A DNA stretch of 50,000 nucleotides from Symbiodinium natans (GCA_905221605.1 CAJNDS010000891.1:578288-628287), one strand, 5' to 3'; shown: positions 31,705 to 40,153, numbered from the stretch's first letter. A program made the numbers and translations. Notes: generated by a model not told the origin, from the sequence alone.

Positions 31705-33171
31705 ATGGATTTAGTTATTGCTGAAACACAGGATAATATGATAAACTCGTTACAGTTCGGACTTCCCGAAAGTGCCGCGTATATCACCGATCGTAAGCAG
31801 GTTCATTTCCCTAGTGTATCCGGAAATATTTTTAGTTCAAATAATGGTAATAAATATATTAAATTTGTGATCACGGGAGAAGACAACAATTACATCGATA
31901 TGTCCAGCATTTGCTTATTTTTTGATGTTGTGAATACATCAACCACGGCAGGAGAATATTTAAGACCATTAGGTGAAAGCCACGCCTTTTTTACTCGTTA
32001 TAGATGCAATGCGGCAGGACAACAAATTAACGACATCGATAATTATAATTTAGTATGTGAAGAAATGAAATCTTTTAAAAGTGAAGAAGTAAGAAATTTA
32101 GACGACATCCAAGAAGGTTGTTTAACACGATATGACAGCCGAATTAATAGACTTTATGCGTTTGCAATTGAAGGACACGATGCCACCGCTACTACTGGTA
32201 GAAATGATAGAGGAATTGTTTTACCAAAACTTACAAGAGCTAACACGACAGGAATTGAGCAAGGTAAATTCGTTCGGATGGGGCATAAGCCATGTTGCGG
32301 GTTCGTTCAATCAGGGTATTATCCTCCTATTCGATATTGTCCGTTAGAATTTATTTTTGAAATTTGTTCCGATGCACAAGAACCGGTAATCAATCCGGCT
32401 ACGCCGGTAGCAGGAACACAGGCAGAAGACGATGTTAATGGTTTATATTTTACCACACGAAACACTACAACTTCGTGGGCAATTCAAAATTGTATCCTTC
32501 GATGCGAATTAATCACAGTCGACAATTCCGTCAATAATAACGTGGTTTCACATTTATTGAAAGGGGGTCGGCTTCGTATGGTTTATCCCGCCTATCACAG
32601 TTTTTCACAATCTTTCGCGGCAGGAAATACCGAAATCAATATGAATATTGTTAAGTCTTCAACACGATTATCTCAAATGTTTTTTACCCTTTCTAATTCA
32701 CAGATTGATAATAATAACACAGCGGCAAATTTTGCGAAGAAAAAATGGACATGGTTTTATCATCCTATGTCGGCGTCAATTGATAATTTGGAAGGTGTAA
32801 TTGACAGCACCAAACAAATTTCATATTATGTTCAGATCGCGAATAAAAAGTTCCCCGAACAAGCAATAGAAAGTTTAGCCGAAGCTATGTATTTCTTACG
32901 TCGTGCTGTTAATGTTATGTCTCCGTTTTATGACGGTTTTTCAATTGACATTTACAGATACGCTAACGATAAGTTTATTGGTGGGATAAATTTCGATAAG
33001 CAACCTGATATGAATTTTACCGGTTCTAATACTAAAATGGGTTCCTTATTGACTTTTAAATTGAAAGGGGCGAACAACACATTCGCATTAGGCGTAGAAC
33101 AGGTATATGTTACGCTCGTTTCAGAACATGTTTTTGAGCTCTCGGAGAGTGCCAGCACGGTTTTAGACTAA
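31705..33171 (+). CDS. Major capsid protein, double jelly-roll
   Basis: 488 residues, close to the usual PLV length. The N-terminus contains the family hallmark GLPESAAYITDRKQVHFPS followed by KYIKFVITGEDNNYIDMSS, as in PLV and virophage-like major capsid proteins of the PRD1-adenovirus lineage. Two jelly-roll halves are expected. The second half includes GGRLRMVYPAYHSFSQSF and EAMYFLRRAVNVMSPFYDG. It builds the icosahedral shell with the penton at 29958. TATATAA lies just upstream of the ATG. The frame is open throughout, evidence that the element has not decayed. Confidence 0.93.
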   Translation: MDLVIAETQDNMINSLQFGLPESAAYITDRKQVHFPSVSGNIFSSNNGNKYIKFVITGEDNNYIDMSSICLFFDVVNTSTTAGEYLRPLGESHAFFTRYRCNAAGQQINDIDNYNLVCEEMKSFKSEEVRNLDDIQEGCLTRYDSRINRLYAFAIEGHDATATTGRNDRGIVLPKLTRANTTGIEQGKFVRMGHKPCCGFVQSGYYPPIRYCPLEFIFEICSDAQEPVINPATPVAGTQAEDDVNGLYFTTRNTTTSWAIQNCILRCELITVDNSVNNNVVSHLLKGGRLRMVYPAYHSFSQSFAAGNTEINMNIVKSSTRLSQMFFTLSNSQIDNNNTAANFAKKKWTWFYHPMSASIDNLEGVIDSTKQISYYVQIANKKFPEQAIESLAEAMYFLRRAVNVMSPFYDGFSIDIYRYANDKFIGGINFDKQPDMNFTGSNTKMGSLLTFKLKGANNTFALGVEQVYVTLVSEHVFELSESASTVLD

Positions 33172-33197
33172 ATTGAGATCTGACAAAAGAAATAAAA

Positions 33198-33236
33198 CAT
33201 TATTAAATTAAATAAAATCTACTTAATTTAATAATG
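33198..33236 (+). promoter_or_regulatory. Strong hairpin covering the fibre start codon
   Basis: CATTATTAAATTAA (33198-33211) pairs perfectly over 14 bp with TTAATTTAATAATG (33223-33236) around an 11-base loop. It begins 27 bases after the MCP stop, and its last three bases are the ATG of the fibre gene. It could end the MCP transcript or restrain fibre translation; both are inference. Confidence 0.7.
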
Positions 33237-35606
33237 GCTTCTATAAACAACTTAACCACGCTTTACGCGAACGAAATTTACAAAATTTTTTCAACAGGGG
33301 CAACTGAAATAAGCGATCAATACGCTACCAAAACAGAAGTAGAAAACACTAACTCGGCTAATACTTCTAATATAGCAACAAATACAGCAGATATAGCAGT
33401 TTTAAACACGAAACAACTTCAAAACTTCCAGAATATTAGTTCAATAACACATTTATTAAACACAGACTACCAAACAAACGCTACACTAACAACGAATTTT
33501 TACAATAAAGCAGAAATAGACACGACCTTTACTAATTACTATACACAAGCACAAATAGACACGAATTTAACTACTAATTATCAAAATAATACATTATTAG
33601 CAACAAATTTCTATAATAAAGGCGAGGTTGATACATTAATAGCGGGCGCAGGTGGTGGAGATGGTTATACGGACACAGAGATCGATAATTTATTAGATTT
33701 AAGAGTTCCAAAATCAGATTTTACAAATAGATTTAGTGCCAATCCTATTATTGATTGTAGCGCCCCGACCGTTATTCATAGTGGTTTAACGTTAAATAAT
33801 TCAACAGTAAATATAAGTCCAGTAGCAGGTTTATTATTCAGTAATCAAACAGGCGGAGGCGACAAAGTTTTAGCAGAGTTTAAGAACGCTACGAGTTATA
33901 TAACTTTACAAGGCGATAAAATATTTTGTAATAATACGTCAGATGATGCTATTAAACAATTAGATTTAACAAATAATAATGCAGGTTATAAAATGTCAGG
34001 AAAGATAGAAACTCCAACAGGTGGATTAGTTGTAGAAAATACAGCGGATGCTAATTTATCATTTACAGTTAGAAATACTGATAATTATATTACTTTTAAT
34101 AATGATAGTATTGATTGTTATAATTCAGTTGGTGATACAGGAAGAATTTTAAATTTAAATAGTAACGATAATCAATATGTTAAATCTCATTCTTTGTTAG
34201 TAGATACAGGAGCAAATACATTAACAGGCGGTTATACATTAGATGTTGTTGATAATGCTATTGTTAGACAAAATTTAAGAGTGGATGGTAATTTAGACTT
34301 ATCAAATGATTTAAATTTTTATGGTGAAAATTATAATATTTCTAATAATTCAGGACTTACATTTTATAAAGATACAACAGATGCATCTAACGTAATGTGT
34401 GTGAAAAACGCACAAGGGTATTTAAAATTTATTTCGTTTGGCATCAATGCTTATAACACAAGCAACGATAGTTCTTCATTGCTTTTATTGAATACAGCAA
34501 ACGGCAATGGTGTTTATTGTTTAAGTTTAGGCATAGGAGTTATTCAAGGTTCAAATAAACTAAATGTATCGGGTGGCAATGCTAATTTTGGTGGAACTGC
34601 ATCATTTCAAAGCACATCAACGTTTAACGGAGATATTTATGTCAATAATTCAGGTAGAATATTTCAAAGAGCAGACGCTAATAATTCATTGAATGTAATA
34701 TCAACAGAAGAAATTAATTTTTCATTACAAGCGAACCGAGCAAGTGATCCTACAACAGGAACAATAGCAGTCCAGTTAAATGACACTAACGGAATTACAT
34801 TAAACAGAGCAGTTACAAATAACTTAACATTTAATAGTATTGGTAATTTAACAGCGGAAGCAGATTTAATAACTTGGGGGAAAATGAAATTCCAAAATTC
34901 ATCAGAGTTTAGGGAAGTATTAGGCACTCAATACAAATTATATATCAGAAATGGAGATCAAGCAGGAGAAATGAATTTAATAATGGGTTTAGAATCATCA
35001 ACGCCAGAAATTCAACTAAAAGATGGAAAAGTAAAAATAAATAACAATTTAGAAATAACACAAGAAACGATAAGCACTGTAGATCAGATACAGTTTTTAA
35101 ATACTGATGCAGGCGGGGAATATGCATTTTATTTTGGTACTGTTTCAGTATCGAATGATGTATTTTCAATTTCACCAAGTGGCATTCTCGTTAATGGAGA
35201 TATTGAATATACTGGGTCTTTAATTCCAAGTTCTGATAAACGATTGAAAAAAGATATTAAGGAACTTAACCATAAAAAGGCAGTGGAATTAGTTAAATAC
35301 ATTGTTCCAAAAACATATCATTTTATTGATAACAGACAACAAGGTAAATCGTGTGTTGGGTTTATTGCTAATGATTTTATGGAAACGAAGAAGATGCCAG
35401 AAGAATGGCAAAATATAGTTAAAGAAGGCAAAGATGGATATTTAAAATTCGATTATACAACAACTACGCCAATTTTATGGAGTGCTTTACAGGCAACAAT
35501 GAATGAAGTAGAAGAATTAAAAGATTTAGTGAAAACAATGAAAAAAGAAATGGCAACAATGAAAGGAGAAATAACAAAGTTGAAGAATGAAATTAGAGGA
35601 AAATGA
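33234..35606 (+). CDS. Fibre-like protein with S74 intramolecular chaperone
   Basis: 790 residues. The N-terminal 160 residues contain repeats of the FYNKAEIDTTF / FYNKGEVDTLI type, common in tail-fibre and spike proteins of phages and algal viruses. Residues 160-660 are Asn/Ser/Thr-rich, beta-repeat-like (trimeric fibre shaft). The C-terminus (667-790) is a Peptidase_S74/ICA domain with SSDKRLKKDIKEL, where family knowledge puts self-cleavage between Ser667 and Asp668. A coiled coil at the end (EVEELKDLVKTMKKEM) is the usual trimerisation helix. It is the likely host-attachment protein of the virion, transcribed after the MCP and converging on the GIY-YIG gene. Confidence 0.88.
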   Translation: MASINNLTTLYANEIYKIFSTGATEISDQYATKTEVENTNSANTSNIATNTADIAVLNTKQLQNFQNISSITHLLNTDYQTNATLTTNFYNKAEIDTTFTNYYTQAQIDTNLTTNYQNNTLLATNFYNKGEVDTLIAGAGGGDGYTDTEIDNLLDLRVPKSDFTNRFSANPIIDCSAPTVIHSGLTLNNSTVNISPVAGLLFSNQTGGGDKVLAEFKNATSYITLQGDKIFCNNTSDDAIKQLDLTNNNAGYKMSGKIETPTGGLVVENTADANLSFTVRNTDNYITFNNDSIDCYNSVGDTGRILNLNSNDNQYVKSHSLLVDTGANTLTGGYTLDVVDNAIVRQNLRVDGNLDLSNDLNFYGENYNISNNSGLTFYKDTTDASNVMCVKNAQGYLKFISFGINAYNTSNDSSSLLLLNTANGNGVYCLSLGIGVIQGSNKLNVSGGNANFGGTASFQSTSTFNGDIYVNNSGRIFQRADANNSLNVISTEEINFSLQANRASDPTTGTIAVQLNDTNGITLNRAVTNNLTFNSIGNLTAEADLITWGKMKFQNSSEFREVLGTQYKLYIRNGDQAGEMNLIMGLESSTPEIQLKDGKVKINNNLEITQETISTVDQIQFLNTDAGGEYAFYFGTVSVSNDVFSISPSGILVNGDIEYTGSLIPSSDKRLKKDIKELNHKKAVELVKYIVPKTYHFIDNRQQGKSCVGFIANDFMETKKMPEEWQNIVKEGKDGYLKFDYTTTTPILWSALQATMNEVEELKDLVKTMKKEMATMKGEITKLKNEIRGK

Positions 35607-35634
35607 TAAATAATATTATGGTTAAATAATTTTA

Positions 35635-36243
35635 TTAATCTTCTTCTATGGACTTTAAATATTCTTGGTGTATGTTGCTCCTTTGGTGCTTTGCTCTATG
35701 TCCAAAGGTATGTGTTATGCCACATCCACACACAATTTTTTTACTTTTTTGTGCTTTAATATCTTCTTTGTGCGCTTCATTATACTCTTGGAATTTTGTT
35801 AGTAATCGTTCTTTGTTTTGCTTGTAGTAGTGTTTCTTTCGTTCGCGAACAGCATCTATATTTTTAAGACGATATTCCTTGCTTTCTGCAAGTCTTCTCT
35901 CTTTATTATCTTGATAAAACTCGTCAGGAGTTCGCCCTGCTATGCGTTTATTCAGACATTCATTTGTTTTTATATGTTCTCCTTCTCTTCTCATTAACTC
36001 CTCTTTGGTTTCAGATTTACAATATTCAATAAGTTCAATTTTACAGTTCTCAACTCCAAACTCATCAAACATGTCAGCAGAACTGGTTTTTGTTCTCAAT
36101 CCTTCTTTATACTTGTTATATTCATATCGGTGCTTTGACATTCTCCTACTTAAACTTTCAGTCGTGCTACCGATATACTGCTTATTATATCCAACATCAA
36201 CGATTTTATAAATCTTTCCATTATGATATTTATTCATATCCAT
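35635..36243 (-). CDS. GIY-YIG nuclease with zinc-finger-like tail
   Basis: 202 residues. The GIY-YIG domain (about 9-104) shows GKIYKIVDVGYNKQYIGSTT, Arg33/Arg34, His38, a candidate metal-binding Glu (REGEHIK, 87-89) and the CLNKRIAGRT end. Residues 105-170 are charged repeats (NKERRLAESKEYRLKN), and the tail has VCGCG and KHQRSNIHQ, a CxC...H-x5-H putative zinc site. A second start two codons in (36237) is possible. Such nucleases occur as free-standing homing endonucleases in viruses; a role in recombination or repair is also possible. Its tail is shared with the frameshifted gene at 26621. Confidence 0.82.
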   Translation of the reverse strand: MDMNKYHNGKIYKIVDVGYNKQYIGSTTESLSRRMSKHRYEYNKYKEGLRTKTSSADMFDEFGVENCKIELIEYCKSETKEELMRREGEHIKTNECLNKRIAGRTPDEFYQDNKERRLAESKEYRLKNIDAVRERKKHYYKQNKERLLTKFQEYNEAHKEDIKAQKSKKIVCGCGITHTFGHRAKHQRSNIHQEYLKSIEED

Positions 36244-36302
36244 ATATATCTTAATATATCTTTTCTTTATATAACAGTTATTAATCTCTAAATTAATATA
36301 TA
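36244..36302. promoter_or_regulatory. Divergent AT-rich promoter region
   Basis: 59 bases between the GIY-YIG gene (-) and a small plus-strand gene. It has TATATATC next to the minus-strand ATG and TTAATATATA directly before the plus-strand ATG. The function is inferred from position and TATA content. Confidence 0.5.
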
Positions 36303-36511
36303 ATGCCTAATCTTGACGAGACAATTGAAAAGAAACTAGACGAGCAACTACAAAGATAAAAGGAGACTTAATCATATTTAATACCATCCAAGATTTAACA
36401 GATAAAATTCAAAAATTAGAAGATGAAATAGAAAAGTTAAAAAACAAAAACAAATGTAGCAATTCTGGAAAATGTATGCCGTGCAACCTTTGTTCATTTA
36501 GTTTATTTTGA
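36303..36511 (+). pseudogene. Small Cys-rich helical protein, frameshifted
   Basis: ATG at 36303 opens MPNLDETIEKKLDEQLQR and stops at 36359. The -1 frame then continues open to 36511 with a coiled coil (DKIQKLEDEIEKLKNKN) and a cysteine cluster (CSNSGKCMPCNLC). The downstream frame has no ATG of its own, so the two parts look like one gene missing one base near an A-run at about 36351-36360. It could be a real lesion, an assembly error or a recoding site. The function is unknown; the Cys cluster could bind zinc. Confidence 0.5.
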
Positions 36512-36515
36512 TAAA

Positions 36516-36539
36516 TAATATTATATTCAAATAATATTA
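36516..36539. terminator. Hairpin between convergent genes
   Basis: TAATATTAT (36516-36524) pairs with ATAATATTA (36531-36539), loop ATTCAA. It lies between the 3' ends of the small plus-strand gene and the minus-strand ATPase gene, where a shared transcript-end hairpin would be expected. Inferred. Confidence 0.45.
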
Positions 36540-36543
36540 ACTA

Positions 36544-37332
36544 TCATTTTTGTAAGTATTGTTCGTCTAGTGAATGTTCTATTTTGAGCCTGTGTTCAAA
36601 GCGAATAAAGAACATACGGTTTATATCTTTTGCATTTGTATTTATATATAAGAATGAATAGGGAGCATCGTTTATAGCTATTCTATACATTTCATACAAT
36701 TCTTCTTTATTCACCAATGCGGAATTTTCTTCTAGAAATGAATTGACTTCATTCATATTTTTCAATCGGAATATAAATAAAGCGGACGTATTTAACCTTA
36801 CGATTGGAGCGAGGACATTATATTTTTGAGTTGATAATAATACGGATATTGCATTGTGGCGACCACGAGTAAATAGGGAATGTAATATATTTGAATACCT
36901 TACGAATTTTGGATCGTCCGCGAAATCATCAATGACAATTAATATTGAATGTAAAACTTTTTGCTTATTCTTTTTTTGATAATCAATAACTTTATGTTGC
37001 GTTTTTATAATTTGATTTAATGCTTCTGGGTTATATTCTTCGAAGTATGTTTTTTCTTTTTCGGTATCTACATTCATATTTTCCGATATATGTTTTTTTA
37101 CGCTATTCCATGTGTCATCAACGTGAACGCTAGGACTGAATATAAATATTCTTTCGAAGGAGCCTTTGTAAATATTCAATATGAGATTTTGTATCAATAC
37201 CGTTTTACCGCCGGTAGAAGAGGCAACCAATATACCACGGAATGGAAGCGACGGCATCATATCATATTTTGAGTTTTTGTATTTATATTCTGGAATATCT
37301 ATTGGTTTGACGATCGGAATGCTATTATTCAT
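36544..37332 (-). CDS. Genome-packaging ATPase, A32/FtsK-HerA family
   Basis: 262 residues, typical for PLV packaging ATPases. The Walker A region GILVASSTGGKT lies at 33-44, with the P-loop lysine at 43. Walker B ILIVIDDFADD is at 130-140, a conserved FTRGRHNAIS at 154-163 and the sensor-like LLSTQK at 165-170. It powers the filling of capsids with the viral genome. It is divergent from a small gene at 37370 with an AT-rich intergenic region. The full motif set and open frame support an active enzyme. Confidence 0.92.
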   Translation of the reverse strand: MNNSIPIVKPIDIPEYKYKNSKYDMMPSLPFRGILVASSTGGKTVLIQNLILNIYKGSFERIFIFSPSVHVDDTWNSVKKHISENMNVDTEKEKTYFEEYNPEALNQIIKTQHKVIDYQKKNKQKVLHSILIVIDDFADDPKFVRYSNILHSLFTRGRHNAISVLLSTQKYNVLAPIVRLNTSALFIFRLKNMNEVNSFLEENSALVNKEELYEMYRIAINDAPYSFLYINTNAKDINRMFFIRFEHRLKIEHSLDEQYLQK

Positions 37333-37369
37333 TATAAATACATAGAAGATTTTATATTTTAATTATATA

Positions 37370-37519
37370 ATGAATTACGACAAATACATAGAGGCGATAA
37401 ATGAAATAGAAGACGTCGAACAAATAATAATAACCGAGCCACGGTATAGGCGCTGTTGTTATTCCGTTTTGGAAATTTGCAAGGGAATTTTACAATATTT
37501 AAAATTTAAGAAAAATTAA
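37370..37519 (+). CDS. 49-residue protein, unknown function
   Basis: The frame starts MNYDKYIEAINEIEDVEQII and has a CC pair near its centre (YRRCCYSVLEICKG), then a basic tail (LKFKKN). TTTTATATTTTAATTATATA directly precedes the ATG. It is divergent from the ATPase and followed 20 bases later by another plus-strand gene. An amphipathic, possibly membrane-associated C-terminal helix is conceivable. No family was recognised. Confidence 0.5.
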   Translation: MNYDKYIEAINEIEDVEQIIITEPRYRRCCYSVLEICKGILQYLKFKKN

Positions 37520-37555
37520 AAAATATAAGGTTTAAAAATATGAGCGATAAGGAAG

Positions 37556-38035
37556 ATGAAGAAAAACAAAAAAAACAATGGAGGATTTATATTAACACCT
37601 ACCAGTTTAACCTGTTTGCCGTGTTGTAGAAAAAAATTATATCGTAAAGAAACGAAAACAACCAGTGATAAAGATAGTAAAACAGTTTATATAATTGAAA
37701 ATAGAAGTAGTTATAAATTGGGCAGAGGAACCACCCCCGACAATAATATATTTACACCAGATCAATCCGGAAGTGTAGCCATTTGTGATAATGGATGGGG
37801 TCAAGGTAGGACACCAACGCCCGAAGAATGCGACGAACGTATAGAAAAAAACGCTGATGATATTAAGGAATTGAAACAAAAATTGGAAATGAAAATTTAC
37901 AAAACAGAGGAGGATATTAAAGAGCTTAAAGAAGATGTAAAAAAGTTAGATAAAGATGTTTATTATATTATAAAATGCAATAAGAAGAAACCAGAAACAA
38001 TAAAAGAAACAAAAGATTTAACAACTATGGATTAA
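37556..38035 (+). CDS. Cys-containing coiled-coil protein, start uncertain
   Basis: 159 residues from ATG 37556. Near the N-terminus is SLTCLPCCRKK. A middle region contains GSVAICDNGWGQGRTPTPEE, and the C-half is a heptad-type coiled coil (NADDIKELKQKLEMKIYKTE...). Another ATG at 37540, better placed after AAATATAAGG, opens a different frame (MSDKEDEEKQKK) that would join this one if the A8 run at about 37571 had one base fewer. The true start may therefore be 37540 with a lesion. The function is unknown. Confidence 0.6.
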   Translation: MKKNKKNNGGFILTPTSLTCLPCCRKKLYRKETKTTSDKDSKTVYIIENRSSYKLGRGTTPDNNIFTPDQSGSVAICDNGWGQGRTPTPEECDERIEKNADDIKELKQKLEMKIYKTEEDIKELKEDVKKLDKDVYYIIKCNKKKPETIKETKDLTTMD

Positions 38036-38066
38036 CATTTAAAAAATAAAATCTAATATATATTGG

Positions 38067-38186
38067 ATGCGACGCAACACAGGCGCCTCGCATCTTTTGA
38101 AGTCCCTAGGTATTGAAACAGGAAAAGCCCCCGATTGCGCCCTTTGCTATTGCGACCATTCACTACATAAGATAGTGGCTAATTAG
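38067..38186 (+). CDS. Mini zinc-knuckle protein, 39 residues
   Basis: A short frame from ATG 38067, preceded by CTAATATATATTGG, ending TAG at 38186. The composition is protein-like and contains PDCALCYCDHSLHK, a C-x2-C-x-C-x-H-x2-H cluster fit for one zinc ion. Base composition here is less AT-rich than in the spacers. A strong hairpin follows the stop (38205-38238). Other small Cys-rich proteins occur on either side, which supports a real gene. No homologue was recognised; an RNA gene in this GC-richer spot cannot be excluded. Confidence 0.5.
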   Translation: MRRNTGASHLLKSLGIETGKAPDCALCYCDHSLHKIVAN

Positions 38187-38204
38187 TTTGATATGAATTC
38201 ATAA

Positions 38205-38238
38205 ATTTCATATTTACAATTTGTTGTAAATATGAAAT
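38205..38238 (+). terminator. 15-bp perfect hairpin after the mini gene
   Basis: ATTTCATATTTACAA (38205-38219) pairs perfectly with 38224-38238 around a 4-base TTTG loop, 19 bases after the stop codon at 38186 and followed by A-rich sequence. It is a likely transcript-end structure. Confidence 0.6.
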
Positions 38239-38322
38239 CAAAAAAAGAATTATAAAAAAATGTATAGAAAAATTTTCTTAAAATTGTTTTAAAGAAATAT
38301 TATTATATATATTATAGTATAT

Positions 38323-38760
38323 ATGGAACATACAACATTGGAACAAATGTTAAACAAATTGACACTGGAAGACATTAAACAACAGCTCGCTTTATATCAA
38401 AAACTGTATTATCATAAAAGAAGAACAGAGGAAGGTTTCAGTGAAGGAAAAAGAGAAAGCGCGAGACAGTATAGCAAGAGAAAGGCATTGGACAAAATCT
38501 TAAACGATAAGAACATTGACATAATGAATAATTTAGAGCTTACCGAAACTAAAACAGCAGTTAAAACTAGCGCTTATAATAAACATTCCCTAGATGATGT
38601 TGTAATGTTGAAGCCTTTAAAAAAGGAAAAGAAGGAAAAAGAGGAAAAGAAAGAAAAGAAAGAAAAAGAGGAAAAGAAAGAAAAGAAAGAAAAGAAGGAA
38701 AAGAAGGAAAAACAGGAAAAAACCGAAGGTAAAGAACAAGGCGATGAAAAATCAAAATAG
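38323..38760 (+). CDS. Basic protein with KEKKE low-complexity tail
   Basis: 145 residues. The N-terminal 75 residues are helical (TLEQMLNKLTLEDIKQQLAL, then a basic ESARQYSKRKALDKILND). Residues 98-145 are a Lys/Glu repeat (KEKKEKEEKKEKKEK...) coded by a purine-only tract at 38622-38735. The upstream region (about 38270-38322) has an imperfect form of the hairpin found before four other right-arm genes, then TATATATTATAG. Its function is unknown. The charged tail could extend beyond a fold or bind nucleic acid. Confidence 0.65.
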   Translation: MEHTTLEQMLNKLTLEDIKQQLALYQKLYYHKRRTEEGFSEGKRESARQYSKRKALDKILNDKNIDIMNNLELTETKTAVKTSAYNKHSLDDVVMLKPLKKEKKEKEEKKEKKEKEEKKEKKEKKEKKEKQEKTEGKEQGDEKSK

Positions 38761-39010
38761 TTAAAATATTGTAAGGTTTCCACCCTGCAAAGGTGAAAAA
38801 AAAATAACCCTTCCACCTTATTGGTGGATTGGAAAACCCCTGTAAGGTGGAAGCCTTAAAAAACGAAGGAGCCTCCAATCCACCTATAAGGTGGTTTGGG
38901 TTCCACCTGCAAGGTGGATTGGCTTCCACCTGCAAGGTGGATTGGGTTCCACCTGCAAGGTGGATTGGAATAAAAAATTAAAAATATATAAAAATTTTAT
39001 TATAAAAAAT
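38761..39010. repeat. Palindromic 23-bp tandem array and degenerate copies
   Basis: Three near-perfect tandem units (38901-38923, 38924-38946, 38947-38969) each read TTCCACCTGCAAGGTGGATT then GG plus one base. Inside each, CCACCT and AGGTGG form a hairpin with loop GCA. A diverged unit precedes them (about 38878-38900), and further AAGGTGG/CCACCTT fragments spread from 38775. It is GC-richer than its surroundings and non-coding, following the gene that ends at 38760. Confidence 0.85.
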
Positions 39011-39036
39011 TTTCTTTAAAAATGGTTTAAAGAAAA
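39010..39036 (+). promoter_or_regulatory. Conserved palindrome, copy 1
   Basis: TTTTCTTTAAA pairs with TTTAAAGAAAA (11 bp) around loop AATGG. It is 20 bases upstream of the ATG at 39056, with TCTATATTATAATATAT between. Same stem and loop as at 39590, 41121 and 41844. Confidence 0.8.
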
Positions 39037-39055
39037 ACTTTCTATATTATAATAT

Positions 39056-39565
39056 ATGTTATGTAGATGCCAAGGGTGCACCGACCAACAAAACACCATA
39101 AAACTTTTATGCGAACAGGTTTTACGAAAAGACCTTTTTGATTTAGTCAATTCTTTTAATCGTTGCGAAAAATGCGACGAAAAAATTAAAATGGAAGAGT
39201 TTAAGAATACATTCAACTCTGTATATTGGAGCATTCTCCATTATAATAGGAGGATGCAAAAAATAAAGGAAGAAATCAATGACAAAAGTATAAACAAACA
39301 TATAAATAAAGAATCGATGGGGTATATCAGATATGTCGGACATTGTTTAACATATGGACATAAACCATTGGACAGATACAGAATGGAATCAGAGATTAAA
39401 ATACAAAAGATGATACAAAAAAGGAAAAGTAACAAATATGACAACGATGATTTGAATTTAAACATTGTAGCATATAAGTTCTTTTGCAATATTTTTCTAA
39501 AAAGTTTTGGTAATGAAAAAGGGCAACGTATTAACAATATACTTTACAACATTTTGTTTTTATAA
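39056..39565 (+). CDS. Zinc-ribbon-like family protein, member 1
   Basis: 169 residues. The N-terminal 40 residues hold two CxxC pairs: CQGC (Cys5, Cys8) and CEKC (Cys37, Cys40), with 28 residues between them and a conserved KLL...FDLVNSFNRC pattern. The remainder is helical and basic, with no known fold recognised. It has the same architecture and spacing as the frames at 39638 and 41175, so the three are paralogs. The four cysteines suggest a zinc-ribbon or treble-clef module that binds nucleic acid or protein. It is preceded by the conserved palindrome. Confidence 0.75.
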   Translation: MLCRCQGCTDQQNTIKLLCEQVLRKDLFDLVNSFNRCEKCDEKIKMEEFKNTFNSVYWSILHYNRRMQKIKEEINDKSINKHINKESMGYIRYVGHCLTYGHKPLDRYRMESEIKIQKMIQKRKSNKYDNDDLNLNIVAYKFFCNIFLKSFGNEKGQRINNILYNILFL

Positions 39566-39589
39566 AAATAGAAAATTATTATAAAAATC

Positions 39590-39614
39590 TTTCTTTAAAA
39601 ATGGTTTAAAGAAA
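39590..39614 (+). promoter_or_regulatory. Conserved palindrome, copy 2
   Basis: TTTCTTTAAA and its complement around loop AATGG (10 bp). It is 23 bases upstream of the ATG at 39638, followed by TATATAGTATTATATATATG. It also lies 25 bases after the preceding stop codon. Confidence 0.8.
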
Positions 39615-39637
39615 AACTTTTATATAGTATTATATAT

Positions 39638-40153
39638 ATGGGCTTTGTCTGTGAGAGGTGCGCCGAGCAGAATGTCACTACACGACTTTTAGGTCGGCAG
39701 GTTTTACATAATGAGATTGGTGTCTTAATCAGTCCCTTTACAAGGTGCAGAGGGTGCGACGGAAGAGAAAATGCTGTGAGATTCAAAACAACAATGAAGA
39801 AACTACCTGCTTTTAGTTTTCCTCGGACGGTTCAACATTGTAAGGAAATTCTACGAGACAAACCTCTAAAAAAATACATAAACCGCTATACATTGTCTTT
39901 TTTGACAGATTTGAGATATGATGCTTTCGTGATTCAAAACAACAAAGAGCTTAAAGTTTTAATAAAAACAACCCGATATATAGACCTAGAATACAGAATA
40001 AATACAAATATGAAATCGGATTTAAAAAAGCCACCCACAATAGAACTAGAAGAAGTGGCTGTTAGATTTTTCAGTGATTATTTTCAACAGTATCTGGATA
40101 AGATAGACAGCGATTATATGATAAAATTTTTAAAACAAATATTTGATAAATAA
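39638..40153 (+). CDS. Zinc-ribbon-like family protein, member 2
   Basis: 171 residues with CERC (Cys5, Cys8) and CRGC (Cys37, Cys40), exactly the spacing of member 1, and a shared RLLGRQVL...FTRC core. The C-terminal part (60-171) is a helical, basic domain whose sequence differs strongly from member 1, so the family diverges fast outside the Cys module. The ATG at 39638 follows the conserved palindrome and a TATA-like run. It ends only 19 bases before the integrase start. Confidence 0.75.
   Translation: MGFVCERCAEQNVTTRLLGRQVLHNEIGVLISPFTRCRGCDGRENAVRFKTTMKKLPAFSFPRTVQHCKEILRDKPLKKYINRYTLSFLTDLRYDAFVIQNNKELKVLIKTTRYIDLEYRINTNMKSDLKKPPTIELEEVAVRFFSDYFQQYLDKIDSDYMIKFLKQIFDK

Noticed and set aside
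38878-38969. CRISPR-like array
   Set aside because: The units are directly tandem (23 bp) without unique spacers, in a eukaryotic virus; it is a palindromic minisatellite.
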